From: Gordius sp. MW1
Lineage: Eukaryota; Nematomorpha; Gordioida; Gordea; Gordiidae
Assembly (NCBI GenBank): GCA_964036665.1
Contig: OZ038531.1
Coordinates: 2,232,001 to 2,296,000, forward strand
Length of the DNA stretch: 64,000 nucleotides
Direction of reading: 5' to 3'
A program made the translations under genes and the position numbers. Below are positions 47,266 to 59,460 of the stretch, piece by piece (positions within the stretch are counted from its first letter, which is position 1; each line of letters begins with the position of its first letter). Below the pieces are notes generated by a model. That model saw nothing but the letters and a program-made list of their open reading frames with translations. It did no database searches and was not told where the DNA came from.

Positions 47266-48215
47266 TCATTTACCACCAACATTTGATTGAGGTCTCTGAT
47301 TTAGATCTTCGTATTCGTATATATATTCGTATTCTGATCCAGTGCTTAATGCGGCACTCAAGGGATCATATTTTTGAACAGGCCCGTGAGGTGGACTTAT
47401 AATGTTTGGGTAAAGTGGAGTAATACCACCTTTAGATCTATCGCTCGTTGGGGTTGATATCAGAGAAAAATCGACTGGACTATTCTTACCACCTTATATA
47501 TCAAATTCAGCGACAAAGAATTATTTTTTGTCATTAACATTTACATTTAATAAACTTTAAGAATCAACGAGAATTAGTTAAAATCCAAATATATTTCTAG
47601 TAAGTAGTTATTATTTTTAACCTATCACCTAATTATTTAAATGAAAAATCTTTGAAGTAAGTTATGAGCAGTAATTCAAAAATAAAATTGATGAAACAAT
47701 TATTTCTTAGTCTTTAATAAAATGTTTATTAAGGAACAACTTTGAAATAGCTACCTGGAAATGTCACTTGATTCACTTTAAGGCCGCCGATGGGTTCTAA
47801 GTCCGGCATGGTTTCTAACGATTTATCGTTATCACCATTAGGCGAGGTCCCTATAGGCCGATTTTTTTTGTCATCTTTTTTATCTTGCGCTTTATTCTTA
47901 CCCTTATCTTTTTTATTAGCTGCCTTTTTGTCATCGACTTTTTTGTTACTTTTGTCATTTTTGTCTTTCTTTCTCTTAGCTGATCAAAAACAAGCTTATT
48001 TTTAATATATTATTGCTATATCATAAGTTTGAAGATTTTTTGGTATAATATCTTTGAGAAAATTGAGGAAACACAAGATTTATTACTAAATCGAGATTTC
48101 TATGTATTTTAACTTTACAGAATATTTTTTAAATTATGCGTTAATTTGATAATAGTTCCTTAGTTGTCTTACCTGATGGCTCGCCGCCAGTGCACATAAG
48201 AATCCATGAGAGCAT
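47266..48215 (-). CDS. Lys-rich protein with Glu/Tyr tail, 164 aa, three exons
   Basis: Minus-strand exons 48215-48173, 47979-47755 and 47492-47266 join with GT-AG borders into 165 codons without internal stop. The start reads MLSWILMCTGGEPS. Exon 2 is highly basic (AKRKKDKNDKSNKKVDDKK and more Lys/Asp repeats), then GTSPNGDNDKSLETMPDLEP. Exon 3 carries SPVDFSLISTPTSDRSKGG and ends with GSEYEYIYEYEDLNQRPQ. The layout is a polyampholyte: basic first half, acidic/aromatic tail. No signal peptide is visible from this ATG, so an upstream first exon may be missing. The plus-strand frame at 47790-48005 is its shadow. Probable paralogue of the gene at 45227. Function unknown. Confidence 0.6.
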
Positions 48216-48492
48216 TTCACGAGTTGTGCTTTGTCATTAATAGAAACCTTATTTATTCACTGTTCCTTAGGTAAAAGTAGTTCGAATAAATAAATGCACG
48301 ATATTTAATTAATATCTTTGATATAGTTTGTTTGTTTATTAAACATACCATACTTTATTCTATCATCAACCCTTATCACAGATAAAGAAATTCTTTTATA
48401 GATTTTGTAATAAACAACATTTAGCTTTTACCTAAAATAGATTTAAACTATCCGCTTAACTACGAATAACGATTTCAAGTATGTCTCTGGTG

Positions 48493-48688
48493 GAATGTTG
48501 TAAAAACGGTGGGGTTTTGTTTGTCTGACCTTTGGTTCTAGTGGACAAAACATAAACAGACCAAAAATTTTTTGGTCTTATTTTCTTAGTCGATCTCTAG
48601 GATTAGTCGAAATTTTAAAAACAAACCAGAGTCGACCGTTAGTTAGTTAAGGTCGAGCAAACAAAACTCAGCTGTTTTTACAACACTA
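48493..48688. mobile_element. TAGTGTTGTAAAA-family MITE, degraded
   Basis: GAATGTTGTAAAAACGGTGG at the left and CAGCTGTTTTTACAACACTA at the right. It contains the same GACCTTTGGTTCTAGT-type subterminal words as the copy at 45896. Confidence 0.7.
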
Positions 48689-50734
48689 CTATGGCAATTC
48701 ACTCCCAAATTTTTAAATTGTGATTAATACATTTAATTCTTCATTGTATAAATACTAATTTGCAAGAATGTTAATGGCTCATGTTTGCATTGCTTGCCAT
48801 AATATTATTCATTCAACAATATGATACTATTACAATTTAAAATATATTTAAAAAAACGAATACAATATTAGAAGTTTATGATGCATTTTAATATGTAGAC
48901 TATTACTTACGAGTTTCACTATAAGTTATTAGCTGAATCCCTTGCAATTATATAAATCATTACTATAATTAGATAATCATAATAACAATTGGAATTTATT
49001 TTAATAAATGTATTAACAATCATTTGTGTCTACTTTATCGTTATGAAGTATTAAAATTCTATACAACGGGAAGTAACTACTTTGTAATACTTTTTGGGCT
49101 ACTACCATATTTTCCTAATATATGTACCATATTATAAAAAAATTAAAATGCAGCCTTCAAAATTTTTTGATTATCATAGCATAATTGAATTTTGTATATA
49201 TTGCTTGATACTGGCCTGGCAAGCAGAGTGGACAAATTATAGGACGACTCAAACCGAAAAAATCCTGATAAATCCCTTACATATGTTAAATTATTTATTA
49301 ATTCTTTTAAAATTAGCGAAACTATTTACATTAATTTATGCAATTATTAAAAGATAAAATTATTCTTAAACTTTCGATATTAATATAATAATAACAAAAA
49401 GTGGTTATACCCAGACTAATTATTGTAAAATATTGGTTTAGGCATTATTGATATATTTATGTACATTAAGTAGTCGTACAAGCTTAAATGCTTTTAAGAT
49501 CCAATATTGTCAAATGAAGTTAGCGTAAAATATTTCTCCTCAATTTGGGAAGCGAGCAACCGGTAAGCGGTCGACATTTGAGTCATTATACCAAATAGGT
49601 TGTTTCTTGTACTACATTGTCATGTGTCGATTCCCGTTCTATCGTTTAAATGAAAGATGGACACGTATCATTATTATATAGATATTTTGCCATTGGTTAT
49701 TGACAATCTGTAAATAAAGAAGAGCGTTAGAAACAGAGGCCACTTATAATCGTTTATAGCTGATTGAAAATATTTAAAGAGGTTTGGGCGCACCTTAGAT
49801 TACAACCCTCATCATTCTTAGAATTAATGACAAATAAAACACTTCACACAACTTTTATACATGGTTCATTATAGTAAAATAATTGAAAGTATCCGCGCAT
49901 GTAATTTATTCAAACCCTCGGCCAACACTCTGGTTACTCTATATAAGGGGGCTCAATGGTACACATTTAACTTGCTTCACCAATAAACTGCCGACCAATC
50001 CTCAACTCTTTGTACGACTCACACAAGAAAACTAAAATATGAAGTATTTCCCATTGTGTTGTTAATGTGCACACCTTATTAGACCTAAGCTGATAAAAGA
50101 AAGCAGAGTCTATCGTTAGACGCGCGTTTCTAGTGTAAGGTCCTTTTTAGAATGATCAACGCTCCTATGGTCCTAAATCTTATATAAATTTATTAATAGT
50201 CGAGCATTATTGATTTTACAACACCGCCAAGATTTTATATTGTCATTATTATTGGTAAATGGTTGTTAGTCTTGCATATAGATATTTATATGAATATGAA
50301 TAAGAAGCTTATTGAAATTTTCCCTTTTAGCGAGACTGGAGCCCCTAGGATTATACAATTTAAAATACTGATTGATACAAATATGATAAAAACAAATTAA
50401 AATTATAACCATTTGTTCAAGCCATGAGTATAAGTTATAAAATAAAGGATAATAAAATTTTGTGAAAAACTACGGGTTTTTAAAAAGGTGGACACCTTAA
50501 CAGATTCGGTCAATTCAAAAAGAGCTTAAGCTCACATAATATTTTTTTTGCTGGCTCATCAAAGTATACTTAATTATGTTATAAGTTTATCTTTCATTTA
50601 CAACCTATTTTTTATAATTTTACTAAGGTTGGTACAAAATATGAATTCTTTTATTACTCAAATTTTAATTGTAAAATTGTTGATATATACTGCAATTAAC
50701 TAGTTTGTCGCATATGGCTAATTTATATAACAAT
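48689..50734. other. Intergenic; one promoter-like site
   Basis: No complete gene recognised. CTATATAAG at 49940 is followed about 100 bases later by ATG AAG TAT TTC CCA TTG (50039), which looks like the start of a secreted-protein gene but stops after eight codons (TAA 50063-50065). Either a splice donor falls inside (GTTAATGT) or it is a dead gene. The 87-codon frame at 49094-49357 is not recognised. Confidence 0.3.
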
Positions 50735-51172
50735 CAGAGACAAGAAATGCTCGGCTCGCCCCGCTGCCCAAACCTGCCCACGGGCCGGGCAACTTTCGTA
50801 ACATTTGACTTTCGCGCGGGCCCGGGCGGGCACCGTAACAAGATTCGGGCAATTAGGGCGATTCGGGCTCAATGTTGTTTTTAAAATAATGTATTATATT
50901 GTTTTTGTGTATAATTTGTCACTTTTTAATTTGATTTTATAATATTTGTTAATCATTGTTCTTTATCCGACTAAATCAAAAATTAAGACAAAAGTTTTTT
51001 AAAAAATATAAAAATATTAGTGCCAAAAATTTTAAAACATACCATTTGGGGCCGGACAGCTTTTATAATTCGGGCATGGCCGGGCGGACACGTGGAAGAG
51101 TTCGGGTGGGCAGATCAATTATAAAATTGGACCGGGCCGGGTTAGGAAAAATTTTAACAAATCTGACCTCTG
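50735..51172. mobile_element. GCCCG-motif hAT MITE with perfect 8-bp target duplication
   Basis: Begins CAGAGACAAGAAATG and ends AAATCTGACCTCTG. ATAACAAT flanks both sides (50727-50734 and 51173-51180). Both ends carry GCCCG/CGGGC arrays as in 35825-37203. No transposase. Confidence 0.85.
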
Positions 51173-52020
51173 ATAACAATTCTTCAACTAAGCATTTTTA
51201 GGTAAAATACTTTGACAATTCCCTATTCGGACTTGCATTCTTATATAATTACTTTTCAATACATTGTTCTATTATAATATTTAAGCATATTTTGAAATCT
51301 TTTTTCTATTATTATAATATAATTATTTTTACCGATCAATTAATTGTAGGTCTAGGTTGTTGTAAACGCAAACCACTTATTTGCGTATTTTAACATCCAC
51401 TTTCGCGTCACTTATTTACATGTTTATCATCCACTCGCGCCGCCAATTATTTACATCATCCACTAGTGCCACTATAGTGTTTCGATCTCGTCTCGTCTCG
51501 GTCTAAAAAAATCTCGGTCTTCTCTCGTCTCGACCTTTAAAAAAATATATACGGAATAAAAATTTCTCCCGTTTTATTAAAAATACTAGCTGTGCCCGGC
51601 CAAGCGTTGCTTTGGCTTAGTTCTTATTTTGCTAAATAATTGGTACCTATCGATAGAAAATATATGAAAGAATTTGGGTCAGCTTATTTCTAGAAAATAC
51701 TATCAGTGTATGGCGATGAGGCTATGTTGAAATAGGAATGGAATACAAATAAAGTCTGTAATTAATGTTATATACATAGCTAAAAGTTAAAACCTACATA
51801 ATTGGTGAAGATGAATGAAATAAATAAAAATGTTAAGTATTAATATTGTGGCGTTTTAAACATTGGCGAGATGAAGCAACCAGGAGCAGGTAACCAATTG
51901 ACAATTACAGTTTTTGAATTACTTCCTTCTCCCAAAATCGCTACCACAATCACATAAATTCATCATCCCAATTCCTTCCCAAAATCGCTACCACAATCGC
52001 ATTATTCCAGCATACTCTAT

Positions 52021-52146
52021 TCATATCATTACTTACTTAATATTCTTGTGTGATCTATATCTTCATATCATTACTTACCTAATATTCTTGTGTGATCTAT
52101 ATCTTCATATCATTACTTACTTAGTATTCTTGTGTGATCTGTATCT
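52021..52146. repeat. Three tandem 42-bp units inside the Helitron 3' part
   Basis: TCATATCATTACTTACTTAA followed by TATTCTTGTGTGATCTATATCT starts at 52021, 52063 and 52105. The 42-base period keeps a plus-strand frame open, but it has no coding features. Confidence 0.9.
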
Positions 52147-52439
52147 TCTTATGTGAGTTATAATAATAATAAACAACTAATACTTTGTGTTATAGTAAAA
52201 TATTCTTATTGGTATAAAAACTAACATAATATATTTGGAAAACATTCAAATGTTGCAACTGAATTATATTTACAAATATCACTACCGAGATTTCGTCTTA
52301 TAAAATAAGATTTGCGTTTATAATGAGAAAACAACGAAATAGTGTTAGATGGCCCAGCGGAAACCTTAAAGGGTGATTTGTAAATAGACTAGATAATATT
52401 TTATTCTGAATAGAACATTGGATTTTTAAAACACTAAAA

Positions 52440-52765
52440 TCGACGATTAAACAAAGAAAAATAAATATATATGAGGAATAAATGCTTTTCTTTTATATCA
52501 ACGACGATAAACAAATAATAATAATAACAATTGTATGAGGAATGAATGCGTTTCTTTTATATCAACGACGATAAACAAATAAGAATAATAATGAATGAAT
52601 GCGCTTTTATTTTAAAAGATAAAAATAACTATGGTTCGTGTTTTATTTCTTAATTTAGCTTTTAAATAGCTTATTTCTTAATTTAGCCTTTTTAATAGCT
52701 TATTCTTAATTTAGCCTTTTTAATAGCTTATTTTTTAATTCAGCCTTTTTAATAGCTTTTTAAGT
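52440..52765. repeat. Two short tandem arrays inside the Helitron
   Basis: ATCAACGACGATAAACAAATAA recurs about every 60 bases near 52498 and 52560. TTTCTTAATTTAGCCTTTTTAATAGC recurs four times near 52650-52760. Confidence 0.7.
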
Positions 52766-53289
52766 GCCAGAGTACCAGCGATATAAATATCTTTCTATGA
52801 GTATTAGGGGTAATAAAAACATTGCGTGGAAACACCACATAGTGTTTCCCTATGTTTTAAAATTTTTAAGCCGCCTAACATATACACTAAAATAAAATTA
52901 TCATGATCATTTACTAAACGAATGATTAAAATGTATAAAAAACATTTTTTTACAAACATGATTTAAAGAATTGGAGTTTTTAAAAGAAATAGTCAAATTT
53001 TATTCCATTTCCGCACAATATTGCCTTGCCACAATCATTATTAGCCTTAATATTTGGCTAAATAATTGGTACATATCAATAGGAAATATATGAAAAAATT
53101 TGGGTCAGCTTATTTCTAGAAAATTCCATCAGTCTATGGGTATGTGGTTATGATTGATAAATGGAGCGTTGTGACAATGTTGGCATATAAAAACAATACA
53201 TTAATCATATATTAATTTCATTCTTTATACTTTATTAAATCCTTTTTGATACCTCTATATAAACCAAATTATGACAATCAAAAAATAAT

Positions 53290-55335
53290 TCATCATCAAT
53301 CTCTAAGTGCGATGAAGTATATAATATTTTTGGGTAGTCCGTCTTTAGTCAACACAAACAAACTGGATGGTTTCCCACGCGAGAACATGCCGGATATAGC
53401 TGTCCGTGAGAAAAGCATGGTGTGGCAAAATCTAAGCTACAATACACATCGTTTGGCCTTGCGCCATATTGATTGTCATTGCGAATGCCAACCTAATTGG
53501 AAATTTAATGCGTTTAAATTCAATCGGCACATATGGGGGAATCATAGGGTTTCGTGGCGGCAGCATATATGTTCACCTCGGAACTTGCCATTAGAGGTGT
53601 GCACGGATCAAATTTTTTTGATCGATCCGATTCGACGGGTTTTTGAAAAATTTTATATCCATCCGATCCGAGTTTTTTAAAATCGAAATCCGATCCGATC
53701 CGATCCGAGTTTTTTAGAATCTAAATACGATCCGATCCGAAATTTTTAAATTAAAATTTTACGAACAGAACTTTTTATTGATGATTAAATTAAAAATACA
53801 TAAAAATAAGGTATAGCAATTTTAATAGACCTGAAATAAATATAAATTTTATTTGACTAATTCCATATTATCATATAAAAATAATAAAGAATCTAAATTT
53901 TCTGATTTAATTCGGGGAAAGGAACTACGCGTGTGCCTTAAGGAAAGGGGAGATTGTGATTGATAATTTTCGGAGTTGAGTTGAGATAGAAAGAGATGCG
54001 TGTGCTAAAAAGGAAACGGGAGATGCTGATTTATCATTGACACTAGCTCCTTTCTCGCCAAACAAGAAAGTCTAGCTAGGGAAAAACACTAGGGAAATAC
54101 TGATAAATATATTAGGGTAAGTAAGGTGAGAGGTGGTATTGGGCATCAAAAATGGTAAAGTAAAAAAAGAATGCAAAGATAATTATGAAAAGGTATACTA
54201 AAAATTATTCATTTACTTAATTAGAACTTATCATTGTTTATTTTAAATTTGAAAATCCGATCCGATCCGACTAAAATAGAATGTTGATCCGATCCGACTT
54301 CCGAAATTAAAATGTTAATCCGATCCGTCCGAATCCGAGTTCGGACGGATCGGATCGGATGTCGGATCGGATTGATCAGTGCACACCTCTACTTGCCATT
54401 CAAAATGCTAACTTCGAGTTTTTTATTAATATTTTAATGACACGGCCACTGAGATGCCATTTTTGTGTCGTATCTCTGCAAGAGTTATCGAAATGAAAAA
54501 TGTTTTGCCAGTTCCACCTGGTGCATCCAAAATAAAGAAATCCTTGTCCTGCAGAAACTATCAGCATAATGCGGTCGTAAATGGTTTTTTGTTTATGAGT
54601 TAGTGGCGGGAGATTGCGAGTAACAATCGCTGCCATTTCTAAAGTATTGTACTGCAGTTCAAGATTCATATCAATGTTGAGTAAATCAGATGTTCATCGA
54701 TTGGTTAACTCATACCAAAATGACTAATTTTAAAATTGGCAATGTCAATGCAAAGATCCTATAGCTCTCAAAATGCTTAATTTACATTGCGTCGCTAAAT
54801 GATAACGTTAGATCGTCTTGAAGGATGTCGATTTTCTTGTGCTCGGGGTGGGAAACATGCAGTCAACACCATAGCGAATAGTAGACGAATTTGTGTTCCT
54901 GTACAGTATAATGCTGCTTTAGTAAGAATACTGTCCCGATGGTTGTCGTCTTCTAGGAAGCCTAATGTAAGGCATGCATCTTTATACGTTAGATACTGTT
55001 GTCCATTTACTTTACATATATCGTGAAATGACAATGAGCCGGTGACATTAACCAACAACAGTCGCAGTTGAAAGCACTCAGTATGCCTTGGATTCATTGT
55101 ATATACACAAACACGACCCAAATTGTTTGATTTCAACAAACCGGGTCATTCATTAATTGGTGTGCCTTGCTTGTGGGGCATCCATTTTTTTGATTGAGTC
55201 CGTAAAATAGCCTGGTACTTCTGAATAGAGTAGTGTTTGTGCGAAGGCACTATAACCATCGGCATGATTACACAATTAAAAAAAATTGTTGAGTGTAGTT
55301 TTAGGTAAATTTATAACAAGATGATAATCTATCCT
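53290..55335 (-). pseudogene. Helitron helicase (Pif1-like) remnants
   Basis: From high to low coordinates the minus strand gives, first, LLYSEVPGYFT (about 55230). Next come NPRHTECFQLRLLLVNVTG and YLTYKDACLTLGFLEDDNH (54795-55120), the RepHel linker block. LTHKQKTIYDRIM (about 54600) follows, then DAPGGTGKTFFISITLAE, the Walker A loop (54500-54525). The C-terminal LDFATPCFSHGQLYPACSRV (about 53400) comes last. Together they span the SF1B helicase part of a Helitron protein. Several frameshifts separate the blocks, and a hAT MITE (53592-54391) interrupts the gene. Loss of function is certain. Confidence 0.85.
53592..54391. mobile_element. GATCC-motif hAT MITE with perfect 8-bp target duplication, inside the Helitron
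   Basis: Perfect 13-bp inverted termini TAGAGGTGTGCAC and GTGCACACCTCTA, flanked on both sides by CTTGCCAT (53584-53591 and 54392-54399). Both ends carry arrays of GATCCGATCC words. Inside, 53860-53900 matches the end of the transposase gene preserved in the relative at 56455-57799. Confidence 0.9.
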
Positions 55336-56688
55336 TGAAAAAGATCAAGCGCTGTTTGTTCGTGAAAAATACGCCCTGGCCGTTTTCAAGATGGACAGCT
55401 AATTGAATAACTATTGTATCCCGTTCATGAATTGTGAACTCGAATATACGCTAAACAGCTTCATTGGAGATGATGTGCCGGCCAATACGGTAGGTCGTTA
55501 TTTCATCATTGTTATTCAATGGAGGAGCATTCACATAGGTATTTTCATTCTAAATACATCCATATCAATTTCTAAATTCACATACTTGCAAATATATTTG
55601 ATGCTCTTCATCGAACTGCAGAACTGAACATTAATATGAGCCTTAAGTTGTCAATGTCTGCGTTACTGATAGTTTTAGTAAATGATTGTCCGCCGTTATC
55701 GGTATTCGATGATCGATTAAAATATCCACATGGTTATGAATCATGTTTATAGTAACAATAGCAAACAATATTTTATCAGTAGACGGATTTGGAATTTCTG
55801 CATAAATTAAACTATCGATGTCTTCGGGACGTATTTTGTCGATGAACTGAATTAGGCTTCTGGATTTCGAATTGAATAGAATATTTTTGGTACTCGATTC
55901 GGATTCGCATTTTTTTTCAAAAAAATATTCAATCCGAGATTCTATGAATATTAAAATGAAGATTTGAATTAGATTCGATAAACATTTAAGGATTCGAAAT
56001 CGATTTGAATGTTTATTAAGTTTTTTTAATTATTAAAAAAACATTAAAAAGGCTACTACGAATTTTAATTTGCATATTTAAAGAAAATAAAATAGAAAAA
56101 AAACAATTTATTGTTTGCAATTAAATTACGTTACTATTCCATTAATAAATACTCTTACACTTTTTTTTTAAATAATACTACTGAAAAAATCAATACTCTT
56201 ACCTTAATTAGGATAATTTATTTCAATTTAACTCCATTTATTTATCATATTAGAATATTTAGTTCATCCCAATAGAATCCATTAGAGTGACGTATTATAT
56301 TTATAGAAAAAAAGAGGATGATCATGCGCATTATATTATCTGATTCAAATACGAACAAAGAAAGATTAAATCTCCAGTACGATCATTAACGCATGACCAG
56401 AACTGCCAGCGCAGCTGACATTATTAGTACGCGTATAATAAAGTGAGGAGAGAGTAGAGGTGTGCACGAATCAAATTTTTTTGATCCAATCCGATCCGAG
56501 GGGTTTTTGAAAAATTTTCTACTTATCCGATCCGATCCGAGTTTTTTAAAATCTAAATCCGATCCGATCCGAGTTTTTTAAATCTAAATCCCATCCGATC
56601 CGATCCGAAATTTTTAAATTAAAATTTTACGAACAGAACTTTTTATTGATGATTAAATTCAAAATACATAATAATAAGGTATTGCAAT

Positions 56689-57347
56689 AATAAGTCCGCA
56701 AAAGAGGCTACAAATAATATGTCCGTAAAGGAAGCTACCAATATTAAATCCACACTCCTCTATTTTAGTAATATAAATGACCATGTACAATGGCCGGGGT
56801 AAATAAATGAATATAATATCGGTCGGTTAATGTTCTTCTGAAGAATATTAAAGATCGAAGCTGAACGATGGTCGGGGGTTAAATATCCGTGCAACCTAGG
56901 CTCGAACGAACTGTTAAAATGAAAGGTCTTTGATTAGGGCCGTTAAGTTCCTCGTCGATACTGCCACCGGACCCACGCGTTCTAAAGATGCAAAATAAAC
57001 AATTTCCGCCTCAGGACTAACGTGTCTTGATTAGCAAACTAATATCTCCTCCCGCAGGACTAAAATAACAAATTAAATAACAGTTTAGAAAATTAAATAA
57101 CTGATTCTATCCTGGTCAAATTCTCGCTATTTAAATCTTGTCGATGCACTTCTCATTTGCATTAGGGATGCCGACCGTTCGACGTCTGCTTCTAATTAGT
57201 GCACATCTATTCACATAACTACTTACATTACATTTTATTCACACGCATCCATTACTTTAAACATTATCCCCCCATTAGTGGGCAAGATCTCATTTGCATA
57301 GGCGCGGAAAAGTTAAGTGATTCAACTACTTAACCACAGCTACAACA
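56689..57347 (-). mobile_element. Probable solo LTR
   Basis: Alignment with 53592-54391 shows a clean 659-bp insertion flanked by GCAAT (56684-56688 and 57348-57352), a 5-bp duplication. On the minus strand it starts TGTTGTAGCTGTGG and ends GACTTATT. It is less AT-rich than its host and has no open frame. The missing CA end leaves some doubt. Confidence 0.6.
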
Positions 57348-57381
57348 GCAATTTAAATAGACCCGAAATAAATATAAAATT

Positions 57382-57591
57382 TTATTTGACTAATTCCATA
57401 TTATCATATAAAAATAATAAAGAATCCAAATTTTCTGGTTTAATTGGCGTTCTTCTTTCTTCTAATGTTCTTCCAGCCACCGAGAAATTTCTTTCCGAAG
57501 TGGTAGAGGTAGCAGGTATAGCTAAAACTTTATTTGCCAGCTTATAAAGCCTTGGCAGGACTGTTTGATATGAAACCCACCATTTCAGCAA
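57382..57591 (-). pseudogene. hAT transposase C-terminus (GATCC family)
   Basis: A 69-codon frame reads LKWWVSYQTVLPRLYKLANK, then VLAIPATSTTSERNFSVAGR, then a TLEERRTPIKPENLDSLLFL block. This is a well-conserved hAT dimerisation domain (LxWW - IPATSxxSERxFSxAG - RRxxLxPExxDxLLFL). The rest of the transposase is absent. It identifies the GATCC-motif family as hAT independently of the target duplications. Confidence 0.9.
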
Positions 57592-58050
57592 ATCTTTTTT
57601 TGAATCATATTTGCAATCTTCATTTCAAAGATAATTATGAAAAGGTGTACTAAAAATTATTAATTTAATTAATTAGAACTTATTATTGTTTATTTTAAAT
57701 TTGAAAATCCGATCCGACTAAAATAAAATGTTGATCCGATCCGATCCGACTTCCAAAATTAAAATGTTGATCCGAGTTCGGACGGATTGCACACCTCTAG
57801 ATGAGAGTGAGGTGGTGGGGGGGGGGGGAATACGCGTGTTGGCATTAATACGCGTCTAACAAAGCGAGGAGAGAAATGAGATGAGGGGGGGGGGGGGAGA
57901 ATACGCGTGTTGGTAAATTACGTGGGAGTAACCACGACACATTTACATTTGAAATATTTATTTCAAAGATATTTAAAACACACATTGCAAATGAAAATAT
58001 TAAAGGCGAATAAAAAACTATGATATGTCTAAGACAATCAAAAACCGTTT

Positions 58051-58900
58051 TTAGTCAACTTTTAAGTTCCTAACTTTTTTTTCCTTAAACGATTGTTTGT
58101 CTTTGGTCAATAAATTGGTTCCGATCAAAAATATTCTTTTGCACGGGGCAAATGATCCAGGTATAGAGAGAAGATTTTTTGCCAATTTTTGGATGGCTGG
58201 ATAACGACGTTGATTCAATTTCCACCATCGTAAAAGCTCAACATTGAAGGCCACACGTGTTTGTGCAAAAATATCTCCAATGGAGACATCGCCTTGTCGC
58301 TCTTAATAGACGATCCAGTATTGATACCTCGCTAGGATACAAAATCGGGCTGACTTCCTATAGCAGTTTTCAAGTCATCTTTAATTTCTCTACAGGATAT
58401 GCCATGTACTGGTGATAAACACTCAAATTTTGAGCCTTAAATCGACGACACTTGCTAATAAGGCTATCTTCTTATTGAATGCCATATATCTTCAATTTAC
58501 TGTTAGGCCATTTTGACATCATGATCTTCTATGGCTGGTCGGTAATACTAAGTTAATTGTGGGCTTTGCCCCCCCCCCCGGATATTATATTAGTTGCACT
58601 GTAAAAGGGAAAAGGTATCAATTTAACCTTTTCAATTTGTTCCCATTCAATGTTGGATAGTAATTACTCCTAAGAGGAATTTCAAGGCCAAATCCAATGC
58701 CTGCCTTACTAAAATAGCATTTTCTATCATTATATAGGTGCTGTTTCACCTGCCATGTCAAGTTTTGCCTTTATGTAATCAATTGCTGGGTCAAATTTTT
58801 AACATATAGCCTTTAATCGTGAAAAAATTTTAGGCGGTCTTGCAATTTTTATCAAAGCCCATAATTTAATTAAATTGTGATCCTTGTTCTCCATAACTTA
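58051..58900 (-). pseudogene. hAT transposase remnants (ATTCGA family)
   Basis: At 58254-58051 the minus strand reads LLRWWKLNQRRYPAIQKLAK, then NLLSIPGSFAPCKRIFLIG, a degraded hAT dimerisation block in which the usual ATS..SER is changed. Farther up, about 58895-58740, ENKDHNLIKLWALIKIARPP and FDPAIDYIKAKLDMAGE give another open but broken stretch. A poly-C tract near 58570 suggests a later small insertion. Confidence 0.65.
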
Positions 58901-59460
58901 TGTAAGTTTGAAAAATTTTAAAGTAAACTTTTCAAATTGTAGCAGAAAATATAACTAAAATGCGGTAATATAAAAATAGCTAAATATTCGAGTCTCGTCT
59001 ATTTAAATTAAACTTAAAAAAATAAAATTAGATTTTTCAAGGCTTATCTTCGAATCTTAGGAGCTTAAATATTCGATTCGAAACTATACGTATGGATTCG
59101 AATTCGGATTCTCGAATATTTTCCAGAGGCGTAAACTAAATCAAAATGTGAGCATGTGCTAATCCTCGCATTTACCACTAATTCGAATACATTTAGCAAA
59201 GTGCGGGGCCAAATATTATTGCTGATATCTTAATAAATAGAATACTTTTAATAAATAGAATACTTCAGCCCTTTTTATATAGGAAAGATTATTTACATTG
59301 CATTTTGCAGTTTCACTGTTTGAAACACAAACTTTTTAAAGATTTAGCGGAACACGGCATCTCATTGACAATATAAAGATATGAATTCATTCATAAAGAT
59401 AACATTTTCTATGGCAAGTGCAGACTAAAAAAACTACAAATAAATTTAAAGTAAAATTAA

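Larger units (their letters stand above)
56455..57799 (-). mobile_element. GATCC-motif hAT element with transposase C-terminus, nested
   Basis: Begins TAGAGGTGTGCACGAATC and ends GGATTGCACACCTCTA. Flanks GGAGAGAG and GATGAGAG agree in 6 of 8 positions. GATCCGATCC arrays lie at both ends. It retains transposase coding on the minus strand and has a 659-bp insertion (56689-57347) relative to the copy at 53592. Confidence 0.8.
55853..59133 (-). mobile_element. ATTCGA-motif hAT element inside the Helitron
   Basis: The left end TAGGCTTCTGGATTTCG and right end AATATTTTCCAGAGGCGTA are imperfect inverted repeats. Flanks AACTGAAT (55845-55852) and AACTAAAT (59134-59141) match in 7 of 8 positions. Both ends are rich in ATTCGAAT words. 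The minus strand holds transposase remains, and a GATCC-motif hAT is nested inside at 56455-57799. Confidence 0.8.
55340..59200 (-). pseudogene. Helitron Rep-domain region, split by a hAT element
   Basis: The minus strand reads RGLAHAHILI at 59168-59140, the GLxHxH region that carries the Rep HUH motif. If the hAT at 55853-59133 and one target duplication copy are removed, the frame runs straight on as QFIDKIRPEDIDSLIYAEIP (55852 downward). Then come SIKYICKYVNLEIDMDVF (about 55610) and IGRHIISNEAV, VIQLAVHLENGQ (55490-55390). The order matches Helitron_like_N to the central region. Stops and frameshifts elsewhere show decay. The region upstream of 59200, up to the Helitron 5' end, is too degraded to read. 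Confidence 0.8.
51596..59288 (-). mobile_element. Helitron, decayed, with both ends and nested insertions
   Basis: On the minus strand it starts TCTTTCCTATATAAAAAGGG (59288 downward) and ends GGCCGGGCACAGCTAG (51596). This fits Helitron rules: 5' TC, 3' CTRR (CTAG), a hairpin GCCAA...TTGGC just before the 3' end, and insertion between A and T with no target duplication. Joining the outside bases (AAAATA and TTATTT) restores the host element's sequence as seen at 62050-62065. Inside are Rep and helicase coding remains (minus strand), two hAT insertions and AT-rich tandem arrays near the 3' end. Confidence 0.8.

Noticed and set aside
47790..48005. Plus-strand hydrophobic 71-codon frame
   Set aside because: It is the antisense of the Lys-rich exon of the minus-strand gene; Lys codons read backwards give Leu/Phe-rich peptide.
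52021..52146. The 42-bp triple repeat as a coding repeat (14-residue units)
   Set aside because: The period is a multiple of three by chance; it lies in the non-coding 3' part of the Helitron with no start, domain or splice context.
53246..53680. Plus-strand 144-codon frame
   Set aside because: It runs across the Helitron/hAT boundary; the minus strand carries the real helicase C-terminus (PCFSHGQLYPACSRV).
54799..55026. Plus-strand 75-codon frame
   Set aside because: Shadow of the Helitron helicase coding on the minus strand.
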